64,000 nt of DNA from Tumebacillus permanentifrigoris (GTDB lineage: Bacteria; Bacillota; Bacilli; Tumebacillales; Tumebacillaceae). Location: contig NZ_QGGL01000011.1 in assembly GCF_003148565.1 (NCBI RefSeq), forward strand, positions 1 through 64,000. The letters run 5' to 3'. This document shows, piece by piece, positions 27,766 to 36,431 of this stretch; position 1 is the stretch's first letter, and each line of letters opens with the position of its first letter. A program made the position numbers and the translations under genes. The notes under the pieces were generated by a model. The model searched no databases. It was not told where the DNA came from and saw only the letters and a list, made by a program, of their open reading frames with translations.

Positions 27766-29724
27766 ATGTTTAGAAAACGAAGTTTCAACCTGCGGACCAA
27801 ACTCATCCTATCCTTCTTGATCATCCTGCTGACACCGACGCTTGCTGTCGCCTGGGGGTCGTACACCACCTCCAAGGACAACATCGGACAGCAATTGACC
27901 ACGAATGCCCGCGACAATGTGGATCTGCTCAACCAATTGATCGACCGCAACATGCAACCGACGGTGCGCGACATCGAATTTTTGGCGCAGCGTTTGCAGG
28001 CAACTGCAGATGCAACACAGGTCGTGGAACCTTTGAACCAATACCAGTCCCTGCACAAGGAACTGATGCACACGTACGTTGGCACGGAGAAGGGCCAGAT
28101 GCTGATCGCCCCGAAAGTCGAGTTGCCAAGCGATTTCGACCCGCGCAAACGACCGTGGTACCAACAGGCGATCGGGGACAAAACCAAGACGGTGATCACC
28201 GAGCCGTATGTGGACACCGATACCAAGCAGATCACAGTCACCATCGCTCGTGCCACTGCAGACGGTCAAGGCGTCGTGGCCACCGACCTGAGTTTGCAGA
28301 CGCTCGCGGATACGGTCAAGTCGGTCAAGATCGGACAGCAGGGTTTTGCCTCCATCCTCGACAAAGACCGCAAATACCTCGTCCATCCTCGCGCGGAGAT
28401 CGGAGCTGTCGCGAAGGACAGCTTCATTGATAGCGTCTACCAGACAGAGACCGGTGACTTCCCCTATGTTCTCGACGGCCGTGACGAGCACTTGGTGTTT
28501 GCTACCAATAAATCGACAGGCTGGAAACTGATCGGAACGCTGTATGTATCGGAGACGGCCGATGCGGCCAAGCCGATTTTTGTCAAAACGGTGATCACGG
28601 TCGCTGTGGCGTTTGTGGTGGGCGCCATGCTTGTCACATACATTATCATCTCGATCATGAGACCGATTCGCGTGCTTCTGCGCAACGCACGCAAAGTCAG
28701 CGAGGGGGATCTGACCGCTACGATCGATGTGTTGACCCACGATGAACTCGGCCAGTTGAGCACGGCGTTCAACACGATGCGCGAGTCGCTCCAGAACGTC
28801 CTGCGCGATGTCAACGACACCGCGACGCAACTGGCAGCGTCCTCCGAAGAGTTGGCGGCCAGCGCTCAGGAGACTTCGCGCGCCACCGAGCATATCGCGG
28901 AAACGGTGGAACAGTTGGCACACGGCACCGAGCAACAATCGGTGCGCGTCGAAGAGAGCTCGCGCGTGATTGGCGAGATGTCGGTCGGCATCAAGCAGAT
29001 CGCAGGCAACGCGCAGACCGTCTCCGAGAGCGCACTCGATGCCGCCCAACTTTCGCAACAGGGCAGCATCTCGATGCAGACGGCCAGCACGCAGATGCAA
29101 TCGATTCAGAAAACAGTCCTCCACTTGGCGGAGGTCGTGCGTGATCTCGGGTCGCGCTCGCAGCAGATCGGGGAGATCGTCACGGTGATCACCGGGATCG
29201 CCGATCAAACCAACCTGCTGTCGCTCAACGCCGCCATCGAAGCATCGCGAGCTGGCGAACAAGGCCGTGGATTTGCAGTCGTCGCTGACGAAGTGCGCAA
29301 ACTGGCGGAGCAGTCCTCGAAGTCGGCCCACCAGATCGCCGAACTGGTCGTCTCGATCCAAGGCGGGGCGCGGCGGGCGATCGCTTCGATGGATGAGGGG
29401 ATCGTGGAAGTCAACGCCGGTCTGGAGGTTGTGAACCTCGCCAACTTGTCGTTCACGCAGATTCAGAACGCAGTCGAACACGTCACGACCCAAGTTCAAG
29501 AGGTCACTTCGGCAGCTCAACAGATGTCGGCTGGCGTGGAGCATGTGGTACACGCCATCGAAAGCATCGCGACCGTCGCGGAAACCGCCGCTGCGGGCAG
29601 TCAAAACGTCTCGGCCGCCACGGAGCAACAACTCGGGTCGATGCAGGAGATCGCCGCGACTTCTGAAGCGCTGACACAGATGGCAGACGAACTGATGAGC
29701 GTGCTGATGAAGTTCAAAGTGTAA
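27766..29724 (+). CDS. Methyl-accepting chemotaxis protein with Cache sensor
   Basis: 652 residues from ATG 27766 (AAGGGGCG upstream; ATG 27760 is a close alternative). TM1 at ~12-32, a dCache-type periplasmic domain (~35-275) with [12 protein letters not shown] and [17 protein letters not shown]2 at ~280-300, HAMP, then the long helical signalling domain with the hairpin tip [25 protein letters not shown] loose TAAA-(N16-17)-GTCGAAT at about 27689-27714 could be a sigma-D promoter. The ligand is probably a small organic molecule; no chemotaxis genes adjoin. Confidence 0.92.
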   Translation: MFRKRSFNLRTKLILSFLIILLTPTLAVAWGSYTTSKDNIGQQLTTNARDNVDLLNQLIDRNMQPTVRDIEFLAQRLQATADATQVVEPLNQYQSLHKELMHTYVGTEKGQMLIAPKVELPSDFDPRKRPWYQQAIGDKTKTVITEPYVDTDTKQITVTIARATADGQGVVATDLSLQTLADTVKSVKIGQQGFASILDKDRKYLVHPRAEIGAVAKDSFIDSVYQTETGDFPYVLDGRDEHLVFATNKSTGWKLIGTLYVSETADAAKPIFVKTVITVAVAFVVGAMLVTYIIISIMRPIRVLLRNARKVSEGDLTATIDVLTHDELGQLSTAFNTMRESLQNVLRDVNDTATQLAASSEELAASAQETSRATEHIAETVEQLAHGTEQQSVRVEESSRVIGEMSVGIKQIAGNAQTVSESALDAAQLSQQGSISMQTASTQMQSIQKTVLHLAEVVRDLGSRSQQIGEIVTVITGIADQTNLLSLNAAIEASRAGEQGRGFAVVADEVRKLAEQSSKSAHQIAELVVSIQGGARRAIASMDEGIVEVNAGLEVVNLANLSFTQIQNAVEHVTTQVQEVTSAAQQMSAGVEHVVHAIESIATVAETAAAGSQNVSAATEQQLGSMQEIAATSEALTQMADELMSVLMKFKV

Positions 29725-29733
29725 GTTGAGTCC

Positions 29734-29776
29734 AAAAAAGCCCCAGATCACGCACGCGTGAGTCTGGGGCTTTTTT
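29734..29776. terminator. Bidirectional terminator
   Basis: A6-gccccaga and tctggggc-T6 arms with an inner tcacgc/gcgtga hairpin, between the convergent chemoreceptor and cydB genes. Confidence 0.9.
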
Positions 29777-29780
29777 CCAT

Positions 29781-30800
29781 TCAAGATCCGTTCTGGACGT
29801 ACTTGTTGCTAAACAGGAACAGCCAGGCGAGAAATAGCAATCCGGGGATCAACATGCAGAGCCCGCCGATCAACGCCCACATCAAGTAGCTGTACATCAC
29901 CGGATTGACGATGGCATCGTTGATGTTCAAGTACGGGTAGAGCAAGTACGGCAGATGCGAGTACCCGTAGGCCATCACAGCACAGGCGTACTGGGCGATG
30001 ACGAGGAGGAAAGTCCAGCCGGGGGTTTTGTTTTTTTGCAGGAGCATGTACGCGGTCACGAACAGCGCCCCAGAGATCAGCAACAGCCACGAGTAGTCGG
30101 TCGCGATGCTCAGGAAGTGCTCGGGGCGCACATTGGCGAGCGGGAGCAGGATGAACGCACCCGACCCGAGGGCGGGCAGGCCCGTGTTCAACGCGACGGC
30201 GCGAAACTTCTCAGCGGCGACCGGTGCGCCCGCTTTGTGCGCATAGAAGTTCAAGAACACCGCGGAGACGAACAGCACCGACAGCAGTGCGAACAGGACG
30301 AACGTCGCTTGCAACGGAGAGGTCATCACCTTGTCGAACAGCAACAGCAGCTTGCCGTTCTCCTCGGTCACGAAGCCGCCCTCCGACACCGGGATCAGCG
30401 AGACCAGCACCATCGGGAGCAACAGCCCCGCCAATCCTTGGAGCAGGGTATACGACCAGTGCCGGACTTTGGCGTAGTGGCAATACGCGAAAAACGTGCC
30501 TTTCAAAATCAACAACACCAGCGCCAACGACCCAGGCAAGAGCAGCACCGTGCCGTAATAATACGCCGCCGACGGGAAAAACCCGACGAGGCCGACGATG
30601 AAGACGATCAGGAACACGTTGGTGACTTCCCAAAAAGGCGATAGATAGCGCTCGATGATCTCCTCCACCTCATGCGGCCACTTGCGCACACGCGCCCAGA
30701 ACAGCAGGAAGCCCGCGCCGAACTCGATGGAAGCGAGGATGATGTAGCAGAACAGGAACGCCCACAGAACGGAGATCGCAAGCTCGGGCTTGCTCATCAT
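29781..30800 (-). CDS. cydB: Cytochrome bd-type quinol oxidase subunit II
   Basis: 339 residues with eight to nine membrane segments and the CydB N-terminal pattern (WAFLFCYIILASIEFGAGFLL). Subunit II supports haem and oxygen-site assembly in the bd oxidase. Its start overlaps the cydA stop by four bases (ATGA), so the subunits are made in coupled fashion. Confidence 0.92.
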   Translation of the reverse strand: MMSKPELAISVLWAFLFCYIILASIEFGAGFLLFWARVRKWPHEVEEIIERYLSPFWEVTNVFLIVFIVGLVGFFPSAAYYYGTVLLLPGSLALVLLILKGTFFAYCHYAKVRHWSYTLLQGLAGLLLPMVLVSLIPVSEGGFVTEENGKLLLLFDKVMTSPLQATFVLFALLSVLFVSAVFLNFYAHKAGAPVAAEKFRAVALNTGLPALGSGAFILLPLANVRPEHFLSIATDYSWLLLISGALFVTAYMLLQKNKTPGWTFLLVIAQYACAVMAYGYSHLPYLLYPYLNINDAIVNPVMYSYLMWALIGGLCMLIPGLLFLAWLFLFSNKYVQNGS

Positions 30801-32140
30801 CGCGGATCTCTCCCTTCGTGAATCTCAAGGTAGTACGGGTCCTGCTCCACCGGACGGCGGCGGAAGAAACGCGCGAGGATGAAGAACGTCGTCAGTCCGA
30901 TGAAGAAGTACAGGCAGAGGAAACTGAGGAAGTAGGTTTTGATGCCCGTCATCGACGTCACAGCGTCCTCCAACCGCATCACACCGTAGATGATCCACGG
31001 CTTGCGACCGATCTCCGTGAAGATCCAGCCCAGCTCCATGCCGACGATCGCGAACGGCCCGAGCAGGAAGATCGCCCAGAGCAACAGTTTGGAGTACGTC
31101 AGTTGCCACCTGCGCCAACGAGCGAACAGATAGAGCAACGAGATGGTGATGCCGTACACACCAGACGCGACCATCACTTGGAACATATAGTGGATGACGA
31201 CGGGCGGTTGCAGTTCCTTCGGGAACGCGTTCAGACCGCGCACTTCGGCGTTGAAGTCGCCAAAGGAGAGGAAGGACAGCACGTTTGGCAACTCGATTTT
31301 GTACGTCACCGTCTGGTTTTCTGCATCGACCAAGCCGCCGATCAACAGCGGGGCACCGCGTTCGGTGTCAAAAAGCGCCTCCGCCGCTGCCAATTTCTCC
31401 GGGTTGTAGGCAGCCATATACTTGGCGGACACATCGCCGGCGATGGCGGTCAGGAGTCCTCCGATCAGCGCGACCCCCATCGTCAGGTGGAGCGCTTTTT
31501 TATAGTAGGTGAGTTTTCGGTTGCGCAGCAGCAGGTAGCAGGCGGTCAGCGCAGCGAGCGCACAGGCGGTCATGAAGTACGCCGACGAGAGCACGTGGAA
31601 CACTTTGCTCGGCGTTGCGGGGTTCAGGATCGCTGCCACCGGGTCGATGTCGGTGATCTTGCCATCGACCAGCTTGAACCCGGCGGGGGCGTTCATGAAG
31701 GCATTGACCGTGGTGATCAAGGCGGCCGACATCGAGGAGCCGATGATCACCGGGAGCGAGAACGACCAGTGTATCCACGGGTTCTTGAACCGACCCCACG
31801 TGTAGAGATAGATGCCGAGGAAGATCGCTTCGAGGAAAAAGGCAAAACCTTCTAACATAAAGGGCAGCGAGATGACCTCGCCCGCCAGTTTCATAAAGTT
31901 CGGCCAGAGCAGGTTGATCTGCAACCCGATCGTCGTCCCGGTCACCACGCCGACTGCGACGAGGATCACAAATCCCTTCGCCCAGCGTTTGGCGAGCAAC
32001 AGGTACTCAGGGTCGCGCTTGCGAATGCCAAGCGCTTCGGCAAGTGAAATCAACACGGGGATGCCAACCCCAAGCGTCGCGAAAAAGATGTGAAAGCCAA
32101 GCGTAGTTCCCGTCAGAATCCGGCTAAAGTACAAGTCCAT
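30797..32140 (-). CDS. cydA: Cytochrome bd-type quinol oxidase subunit I
   Basis: 447 residues from ATG 32140, preferred over GTG 32149 because AGAGAGGA lies ten bases upstream. FSRILTGTTLGFHIFFATLG carries the N-terminal haem-ligand His; GRKPWIIYGVMR is the conserved segment before the C-terminal helices. The length of about 450 residues and the short region between TM6 and TM7 fit the short Q-loop, cyanide-insensitive type. The enzyme reduces oxygen with quinol under low oxygen. A Rex-type operator lies upstream. Confidence 0.92.
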   Translation of the reverse strand: MDLYFSRILTGTTLGFHIFFATLGVGIPVLISLAEALGIRKRDPEYLLLAKRWAKGFVILVAVGVVTGTTIGLQINLLWPNFMKLAGEVISLPFMLEGFAFFLEAIFLGIYLYTWGRFKNPWIHWSFSLPVIIGSSMSAALITTVNAFMNAPAGFKLVDGKITDIDPVAAILNPATPSKVFHVLSSAYFMTACALAALTACYLLLRNRKLTYYKKALHLTMGVALIGGLLTAIAGDVSAKYMAAYNPEKLAAAEALFDTERGAPLLIGGLVDAENQTVTYKIELPNVLSFLSFGDFNAEVRGLNAFPKELQPPVVIHYMFQVMVASGVYGITISLLYLFARWRRWQLTYSKLLLWAIFLLGPFAIVGMELGWIFTEIGRKPWIIYGVMRLEDAVTSMTGIKTYFLSFLCLYFFIGLTTFFILARFFRRRPVEQDPYYLEIHEGRDPR

Positions 32141-32236
32141 TTCGGGCACATCCTCTCTGTACGGTGGTTCTGCCCTCAGGATACTCCCTGATACAAGTCC
32201 AAAACAATCGGGGAAACGCCTAGACCCGTGACAGGT

Positions 32237-32254
32237 TTGTGAAGTATTTCACAA
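32237..32254. promoter_or_regulatory. Rex operator upstream of cydAB
   Basis: TTGTGA-agtatt-TCACAA, an 18-base inverted repeat matching the Rex consensus TTGTGA-N6-TCACAA exactly in both arms. An additional TCACAA half site follows at 32262-32267. Rex is the NADH-sensing repressor that controls cydAB in many Firmicutes. The site lies 97 bases from cydA. Confidence 0.85.
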
Positions 32255-32370
32255 TGTTTGTTCACAACTTCAGGGAGAGGACGTTTGCAGAAAACGTCGA
32301 ATACTAGAACTAAATACCTAGATATATGTGCAGATAGAGAGCGCGATGTACCGCGCATGGGAGGACGCAT

Positions 32371-32865
32371 ATGAGCAAAAATGACCGAAACCTTGACAAG
32401 CGTCAACAAAAGCAACGGAAAGCCGATGTGGAAGCACGCAAACAAAAGCGTCTGCCTTGGATTTTTGGCGCGATCGTCGTGCTGATTGCACTGGTCGTCG
32501 GCGGTTCGTTTTTGTCAGACAGCTTCGACAACACCAAGACCACCACGACCAACCTGTACAGCAAGGAAATTTCCCTGCAATCGCTGCATGACAAAAACGC
32601 GGCGAAGGATGATTTCTACGCGTACTACTACCAGCCGAGCTGTGAGCATTGCAAAGTCGTCTCGCCCTATCTGATCCCGATGGCGGAGCAGATGAGCAAG
32701 CCGTTGTTCCCCGTCAACATTGAAGGCAAGCATGACGCGTGGACGGAATACAAGGTGCAAGGCACACCAACGCTGATTCACTTCAAGGATGGCAAGGAGG
32801 TCGAGCGCATTGACGGACAGCGTGACCCCTCGGTCTACAGTGAATTCTTCACCAACGCCAAGTAG
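32371..32865 (+). CDS. Membrane-anchored thioredoxin-like protein
   Basis: 164 residues. A basic cytosolic N-terminus, one membrane helix (~30-50), then a thioredoxin fold facing outside with the active site PSCEHCK (~88-94) and the cis-Pro segment VQGTPTLIHF. Likely a thiol-disulfide exchanger in the cell wall space. ATG 32371 follows GGGAGGACG. The next gene, a MauE-like membrane protein, overlaps it and probably supplies or accepts electrons. Confidence 0.82.
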   Translation: MSKNDRNLDKRQQKQRKADVEARKQKRLPWIFGAIVVLIALVVGGSFLSDSFDNTKTTTTNLYSKEISLQSLHDKNAAKDDFYAYYYQPSCEHCKVVSPYLIPMAEQMSKPLFPVNIEGKHDAWTEYKVQGTPTLIHFKDGKEVERIDGQRDPSVYSEFFTNAK

Positions 32866-33271
32866 ATCGCTGCTCTACTGGGTGACGATCGCGATCCGCC
32901 TCGTGCTCGGCGCGGTATTTCTCTATTCCGCTGTCACCAAGATCGCCGATGTCTACTCGTTCGGCCTCGTCTTGCAATCGTATGATCTGTTGCCAGATCC
33001 GATGATCAAACCGTTGGCGATCCTGTTGCCACTGGTCGAATTGGTGCTCGGAGCCGCAGTGTTGTTCAAGCCGACCGCCCGTTACGCAAGCTTGGGGATC
33101 GGCCTGATCTCGCTGCTGTTCACCTTCGTGATGATTTCGAAGTGGGGCGTTGTGATGCCTTATGGTTGCGGTTGTTTCGGCCCAACCGAAGCGACACCCG
33201 TCGGGATCGTCGATGTTGGCAAGGACGTGCTGTTGGTCATCGGAGCCGGACTGGTTCTGTTTCGTCGATAA
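32810..33271 (+). CDS. MauE/DoxX-type redox-associated membrane protein
   Basis: 153 residues from TTG 32810, chosen for the AAGGAGG nine bases upstream; GTG 32822 and 32840 and ATG 32789 are alternatives. Four membrane helices and a GCGCFG motif near residue 120, typical of MauE-like proteins that move reducing power through the membrane. The 5' end overlaps the thioredoxin-like gene by about 56 bases. Working with that protein in extracytoplasmic disulfide chemistry is the natural reading. Confidence 0.72.
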   Translation: MTDSVTPRSTVNSSPTPSRSLLYWVTIAIRLVLGAVFLYSAVTKIADVYSFGLVLQSYDLLPDPMIKPLAILLPLVELVLGAAVLFKPTARYASLGIGLISLLFTFVMISKWGVVMPYGCGCFGPTEATPVGIVDVGKDVLLVIGAGLVLFRR

Positions 33272-33307
33272 AAAAAGCCACCCGACGCCTGCGGACGGGT
33301 GGCTTTT
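33272..33307. terminator. Bidirectional terminator
   Basis: gccacccg/cgggtggc stem with A- and T-rich flanks, shared with cotJC from the other side. Confidence 0.85.
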
Positions 33308-33312
33308 GGCGT

Positions 33313-33882
33313 TTAAAAGATCTTTTGACGGTCTTGTTCTTCCTTGAGGATCTCCACACACTCCCGGAAGCGCAGGGAGTGAATGATTTCACGCTCTCGC
33401 AAAAACTTCAAACTGTCCTTGATGTCCACGTCATCGGTGATGTCGATCAGCCATTGGTAGGTGGCGCGCGCTTTTTCCTCGGCCGCGATGTCTTCGTAGA
33501 GGTCGGCAATCGGATCACCCTTGGCCTGGATGTAGGCGGCCGTCCACGGGACACCTGCAGCGTTGTGGTAGAACAGGGCTTTGTCATGGTTGACATAGTG
33601 ATCGCCCAGACCTGCTTCCACCATCTGTTGCGGGGTGGCGTCCTTGGTCAATTTGTAGATCATCGTGGCGATCATTTCGAGATGGGCAAACTCTTCGGTG
33701 CCGATGTCGTTAAGTACGCCGATCACTTGTGGCGGTACGGTGTAGCGCTGGTTCAAATAGCGCAGTGCGGCCGACAGTTCGCCGTCCGCACCGCCGTACT
33801 GCTCGATCAGATACTTCGCCATCGTGGGGTCGCACTTGGAGACACGCACGGGATATTGGAGCTTTTTCTCATAAATCCACAA
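33313..33882 (-). CDS. cotJC: Spore coat protein CotJC (manganese-catalase family)
   Basis: 189 residues of the ferritin-like Mn-catalase fold. Metal-ligand Glu/His residues occur in GADGELSAALRYLNQR, GTEEFAHLEMIATMI and AAEEKARATYQWL. Third gene of cotJABC, transcribed in the mother cell in Bacillus under sigma-E. It forms part of the inner coat and may detoxify peroxide. Confidence 0.93.
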   Translation of the reverse strand: MWIYEKKLQYPVRVSKCDPTMAKYLIEQYGGADGELSAALRYLNQRYTVPPQVIGVLNDIGTEEFAHLEMIATMIYKLTKDATPQQMVEAGLGDHYVNHDKALFYHNAAGVPWTAAYIQAKGDPIADLYEDIAAEEKARATYQWLIDITDDVDIKDSLKFLREREIIHSLRFRECVEILKEEQDRQKIF

Positions 33883-33908
33883 GACTCATTCGCCTCCTCA
33901 GCACAGGT

Positions 33909-34178
33909 CTACACTTGCCACGGCCACGGTGCTTGCTTCCAGGTATAAGGCGCGCCGACGGGCGAGTTGCCAAACTGTTGGAGCGGGCCATGCTCCGCAT
34001 CAAATTGGGCTTTCAGATGCTGTTTTTTGGCGGCAAAGGCGTTGTGTTGCTCAATCGCCGCGAGATCGTCCGGGTGTGTGTTCAGGTAGAGGGCAAGTTC
34101 GACGAGCACGAAATCGACCGCTTGGAGCTCATGGAGCAAGCGGTAGTAGGATTCGGGCAATTTGTTGTGTTCACTCAT
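33909..34178 (-). CDS. cotJB: Spore coat protein CotJB
   Basis: 89 residues from ATG 34178, which has GGAGGAGAG upstream and overlaps the cotJA stop by four bases. Conserved YYRLLHELQAVDFVLVELALY and a Trp-rich C-terminus (YTWKQAPWPW). Interacts with CotJC in the coat of Bacillus. Longer in-frame readings run through cotJA and are not real. Confidence 0.9.
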   Translation of the reverse strand: MSEHNKLPESYYRLLHELQAVDFVLVELALYLNTHPDDLAAIEQHNAFAAKKQHLKAQFDAEHGPLQQFGNSPVGAPYTWKQAPWPWQV

Positions 34179-34402
34179 TTCTTGCTCTCCTCCTCGATTT
34201 TCGGTCGTCCTTCGTAGGGGTTGTAATAGACCGGCCACAGCGTTCCGCACTTGAGCGCGTTCATCGGATCGAATTGCGGTAAATTCGGCGGTTGGACCTG
34301 CAAATAGATGTTTTGTGGGGTTTCGTAGACTTTTACACGCATTGGCTTGCAAGGGTCGAACGGACTAGCATACGGGTGATAAACCTTGCGGGGGGTGAAC
34401 AT
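34175..34402 (-). CDS. cotJA: Spore coat-associated protein CotJA
   Basis: 75 residues from ATG 34402 behind GGTGGAG. Proline- and tyrosine-rich, with VYETPQNIYLQVQPPNLPQF and KCGTLWPVYYNPYEG typical of CotJA. First gene of the coat operon. No clear sigma-E promoter could be fixed by eye. Confidence 0.9.
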   Translation of the reverse strand: MFTPRKVYHPYASPFDPCKPMRVKVYETPQNIYLQVQPPNLPQFDPMNALKCGTLWPVYYNPYEGRPKIEEESKK

Positions 34403-34541
34403 TTGGCTTCTCCACCTCACTTTTTCTTCACGTTATGCGGAAAACGCTCTCGACTTGCAACCTTTTTTGGATTATCCTGTATTAGAAATCGACTCCTGTA
34501 ACAACATATGGGGAGCACCATTTTCCAGAGGAGGAACGAAC

Positions 34542-35015
34542 TTGAGCGACAACCCGACTTTTCTGACCCGTGAAGGTCTCGCAAAATTAGAAGAAGAACT
34601 TGATTACCTGAAGGGTTCCAAACGTCGTGAGATGGCGGAACGCATCAAAATCGCTGTATCCTACGGCGACCTCTCCGAGAACTCGGAGTATGACGCGGCG
34701 AAGGATGAGCAAGCGTTCGTCGAGTCTCGCATCGTGCAACTGGAGAAGATGATGCGCAATGTTCGCATCATTGAACCGGGTAGCGAGGACACCTCTGTCG
34801 TTGCGATCGGGCGTACCGTGAAATTGAAGGAAGTTCCGGAGGGCGACGTGGAAATGTACCAAATCGTCGGCTCGACCGAATCGGACCCGCTTGATGGCAA
34901 GATCTCCAACGAATCTCCGCTCGGTTCTTCGCTGATCGGCCGCAGCGTCGGTGACAAGATCAACGTCAACACTCCGGGTGGGCAACTGGAGTTCGAAATC
35001 ATCGAGATCGCCTAA
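34542..35015 (+). CDS. greA: Transcription elongation factor GreA
   Basis: 157 residues from TTG 34542 behind GAGGAGGAACG. N-terminal coiled-coil with the acidic tip GDLSENSEYDAAKDEQ, whose Asp/Glu pair activates transcript cleavage by backtracked RNA polymerase, and a C-terminal FKBP-like domain ending SPLGSSLIGRSVGDKI. Confidence 0.95.
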   Translation: MSDNPTFLTREGLAKLEEELDYLKGSKRREMAERIKIAVSYGDLSENSEYDAAKDEQAFVESRIVQLEKMMRNVRIIEPGSEDTSVVAIGRTVKLKEVPEGDVEMYQIVGSTESDPLDGKISNESPLGSSLIGRSVGDKINVNTPGGQLEFEIIEIA

Positions 35016-35035
35016 ACAGTCTAGGAGTGAACCGT

Positions 35036-35410
35036 TTGATCAGACAAGCAAGACCGGAAGACCGTGCGGCTTTGCAGCGCCTCTATGAGGTGGTGCATCC
35101 GGGCGAATCGGTGCACGTGATCGCATCGCGCATCGAGACGATTCAGGAGAGTCCGCATCATTTTCTGCTCCTGCACGAGACAGAGGGACGCGTGGACGGC
35201 ACGCTTTTTGTCACGCTCTGTCTTGATCCGATGTTCGGAACCCTGCCGTTTGCCGTCGTGGAGAATTTAGCTGTCGACGCCGGGGAATTGGGCGAGGAAG
35301 TACGCTTGCGCCTGCGGGCGGAGGCGGAGAACATCGCGCGCGAGCACCGCAGCACGAAACTGCTCTATTTTGCCAAAGAAACCAAATGGCTCGGCAACGA
35401 CCTTTCCTGA
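35036..35410 (+). CDS. GNAT-like acetyltransferase
   Basis: 124 residues from TTG 35036 (TAGGAG nine bases upstream), giving the classic GNAT opening IRQARPEDRAALQRLYE. The middle strands (HHFLLLHETEGRVDGTLFVT, FAVVENLAVD) fit the fold, but the acetyl-CoA P-loop R/Q-x-x-G-x-G/A is degenerate (LGEEVRLRLRAEAENIA). It may be inactive or of altered specificity. Lies 20 bases after greA. Confidence 0.7.
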   Translation: MIRQARPEDRAALQRLYEVVHPGESVHVIASRIETIQESPHHFLLLHETEGRVDGTLFVTLCLDPMFGTLPFAVVENLAVDAGELGEEVRLRLRAEAENIAREHRSTKLLYFAKETKWLGNDLS

Positions 35411-35432
35411 ACAGGAGAGGTCGTTTTTTTTT
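35397..35432 (+). terminator. Rho-independent terminator
   Basis: acgacct/aggtcgt stem overlapping the stop codon of the GNAT gene, with an inner tcctga-acagga hairpin and a T9 run. Confidence 0.85.
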
Positions 35433-35520
35433 CATAAATAAGGCTTGGAAACCCACAGAGCTGGAATAGAGTTGTAGAAGGTCTATCGCACCACCACCTG
35501 ACAGATGAGGGAGGATGAGA

Positions 35521-36333
35521 ATGCAGCGTTGGAAAAAAGGACTGTTCATCGGCCTCTTCTCCTCGATGTTATGGGAGCAACAGACTGTGCAGGCCGCCAT
35601 CGGCCTCACCGCACCCAAACGTGAGCAACCATTTGCCCCTGATGGAGGAGAGCGTGTTGTCGAACCTGTCGTTCCGATCAATCTGACCGTCACCGCCCTT
35701 TGGGTGCCGGAGCAGGAACCGGAACCGATGGAGAGCGTGACCAACCACCGGATGCTCGTGGAGGAGCAGCAGCTTGTCGAGCAAGAGGAACTCCTTGCTC
35801 GACAAGTGCTGGCGGTGCGTGCGAACCAGCCGCCGAAGCTGGCGAGCCGTGGCAACTTGCTCGTCGCTCCGAAGGTCAACTCCCAGCCGAATCAACCTAG
35901 CAGTTCCCGCTCTACGCCTGAGTCGAACCCTGCACCGAGTTTGAACCAACGGTCGGGGGCGACGGCCACACAGGCGAGCCGACTGGCGACCGTCGCCCTG
36001 AGGTACCAAGGGACACCGTATGTATATGGGGGCACGACCCCGAGTGGATTTGATTGTTCTGGATTTATCCAATTCGTCTTTCAAGAGTGCGGCATCGCCC
36101 TGCCGCGCACAACCTACCAACAACTCGGCGCGGGTTCGCAAGTCGCCCGTGCCGCGCTGCAACCTGGCGACCTCGTGTTTTTCTCCTGTGACGGGCAGGC
36201 TGCGTCACATGCAGGCATCTATCTCGGGGATGGTACGTTCATTCATGCCGATCAATCGCGCGGCATCACCATCACGGATCTGGATCGGTCGTACTGGGCG
36301 ACGGTGTATCAAACGGGTGTGCGCGTTCGATAA
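35521..36333 (+). CDS. Secreted NlpC/P60 peptidoglycan endopeptidase
   Basis: 270 residues from ATG 35521 (GGGAGG six bases upstream). Short signal peptide ending near VQA. Residues ~35-150 are a low-complexity linker rich in Glu, Gln, Pro and Ser with no binding repeat. Residues ~155-270 form the NlpC/P60 domain: FDCSGFIQFVF (catalytic Cys), SHAGIYLGDGTFIHA (His) and the downstream polar residue. It cleaves gamma-D-Glu-diamino acid bonds in wall peptides. Confidence 0.88.
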   Translation: MQRWKKGLFIGLFSSMLWEQQTVQAAIGLTAPKREQPFAPDGGERVVEPVVPINLTVTALWVPEQEPEPMESVTNHRMLVEEQQLVEQEELLARQVLAVRANQPPKLASRGNLLVAPKVNSQPNQPSSSRSTPESNPAPSLNQRSGATATQASRLATVALRYQGTPYVYGGTTPSGFDCSGFIQFVFQECGIALPRTTYQQLGAGSQVARAALQPGDLVFFSCDGQAASHAGIYLGDGTFIHADQSRGITITDLDRSYWATVYQTGVRVR

Positions 36334-36348
36334 GCAAGGGAAGGAATT

Positions 36349-36378
36349 GGCGTCCGGGCATCTGCACGGACGCCTTTT
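36349..36378 (+). terminator. Rho-independent terminator
   Basis: ggcgtccg/cggacgcc stem, 10-base loop, short T run, after the NlpC/P60 gene. Confidence 0.8.
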
Positions 36379-36383
36379 GTGAT

Positions 36384-36403
36384 ACAATGGTAGACACCAT
36401 TGT
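36384..36403. promoter_or_regulatory. Perfect palindrome overlapping a possible -10 box before plsY
   Basis: ACAATGGT-agac-ACCATTGT. The TACAAT at 36383-36388 overlaps its left arm. Located 28 bases before the plsY start. No known operator recognised; it does not match the FapR consensus. Confidence 0.5.
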
Positions 36404-36431
36404 CTTGCAGAACATAGGAGGGTCCGCATTC

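Noticed and set aside
27808..29784. 658-residue minus-strand ORF opposite the chemoreceptor
   Set aside because: Antisense shadow; the composition is His/Arg/Asp-rich nonsense and the plus-strand gene is clear.
34403..34520. Sigma-E promoter for cotJABC
   Set aside because: Only a loose GCATAACGT -10-like match without a convincing -35 element; not strong enough to annotate.
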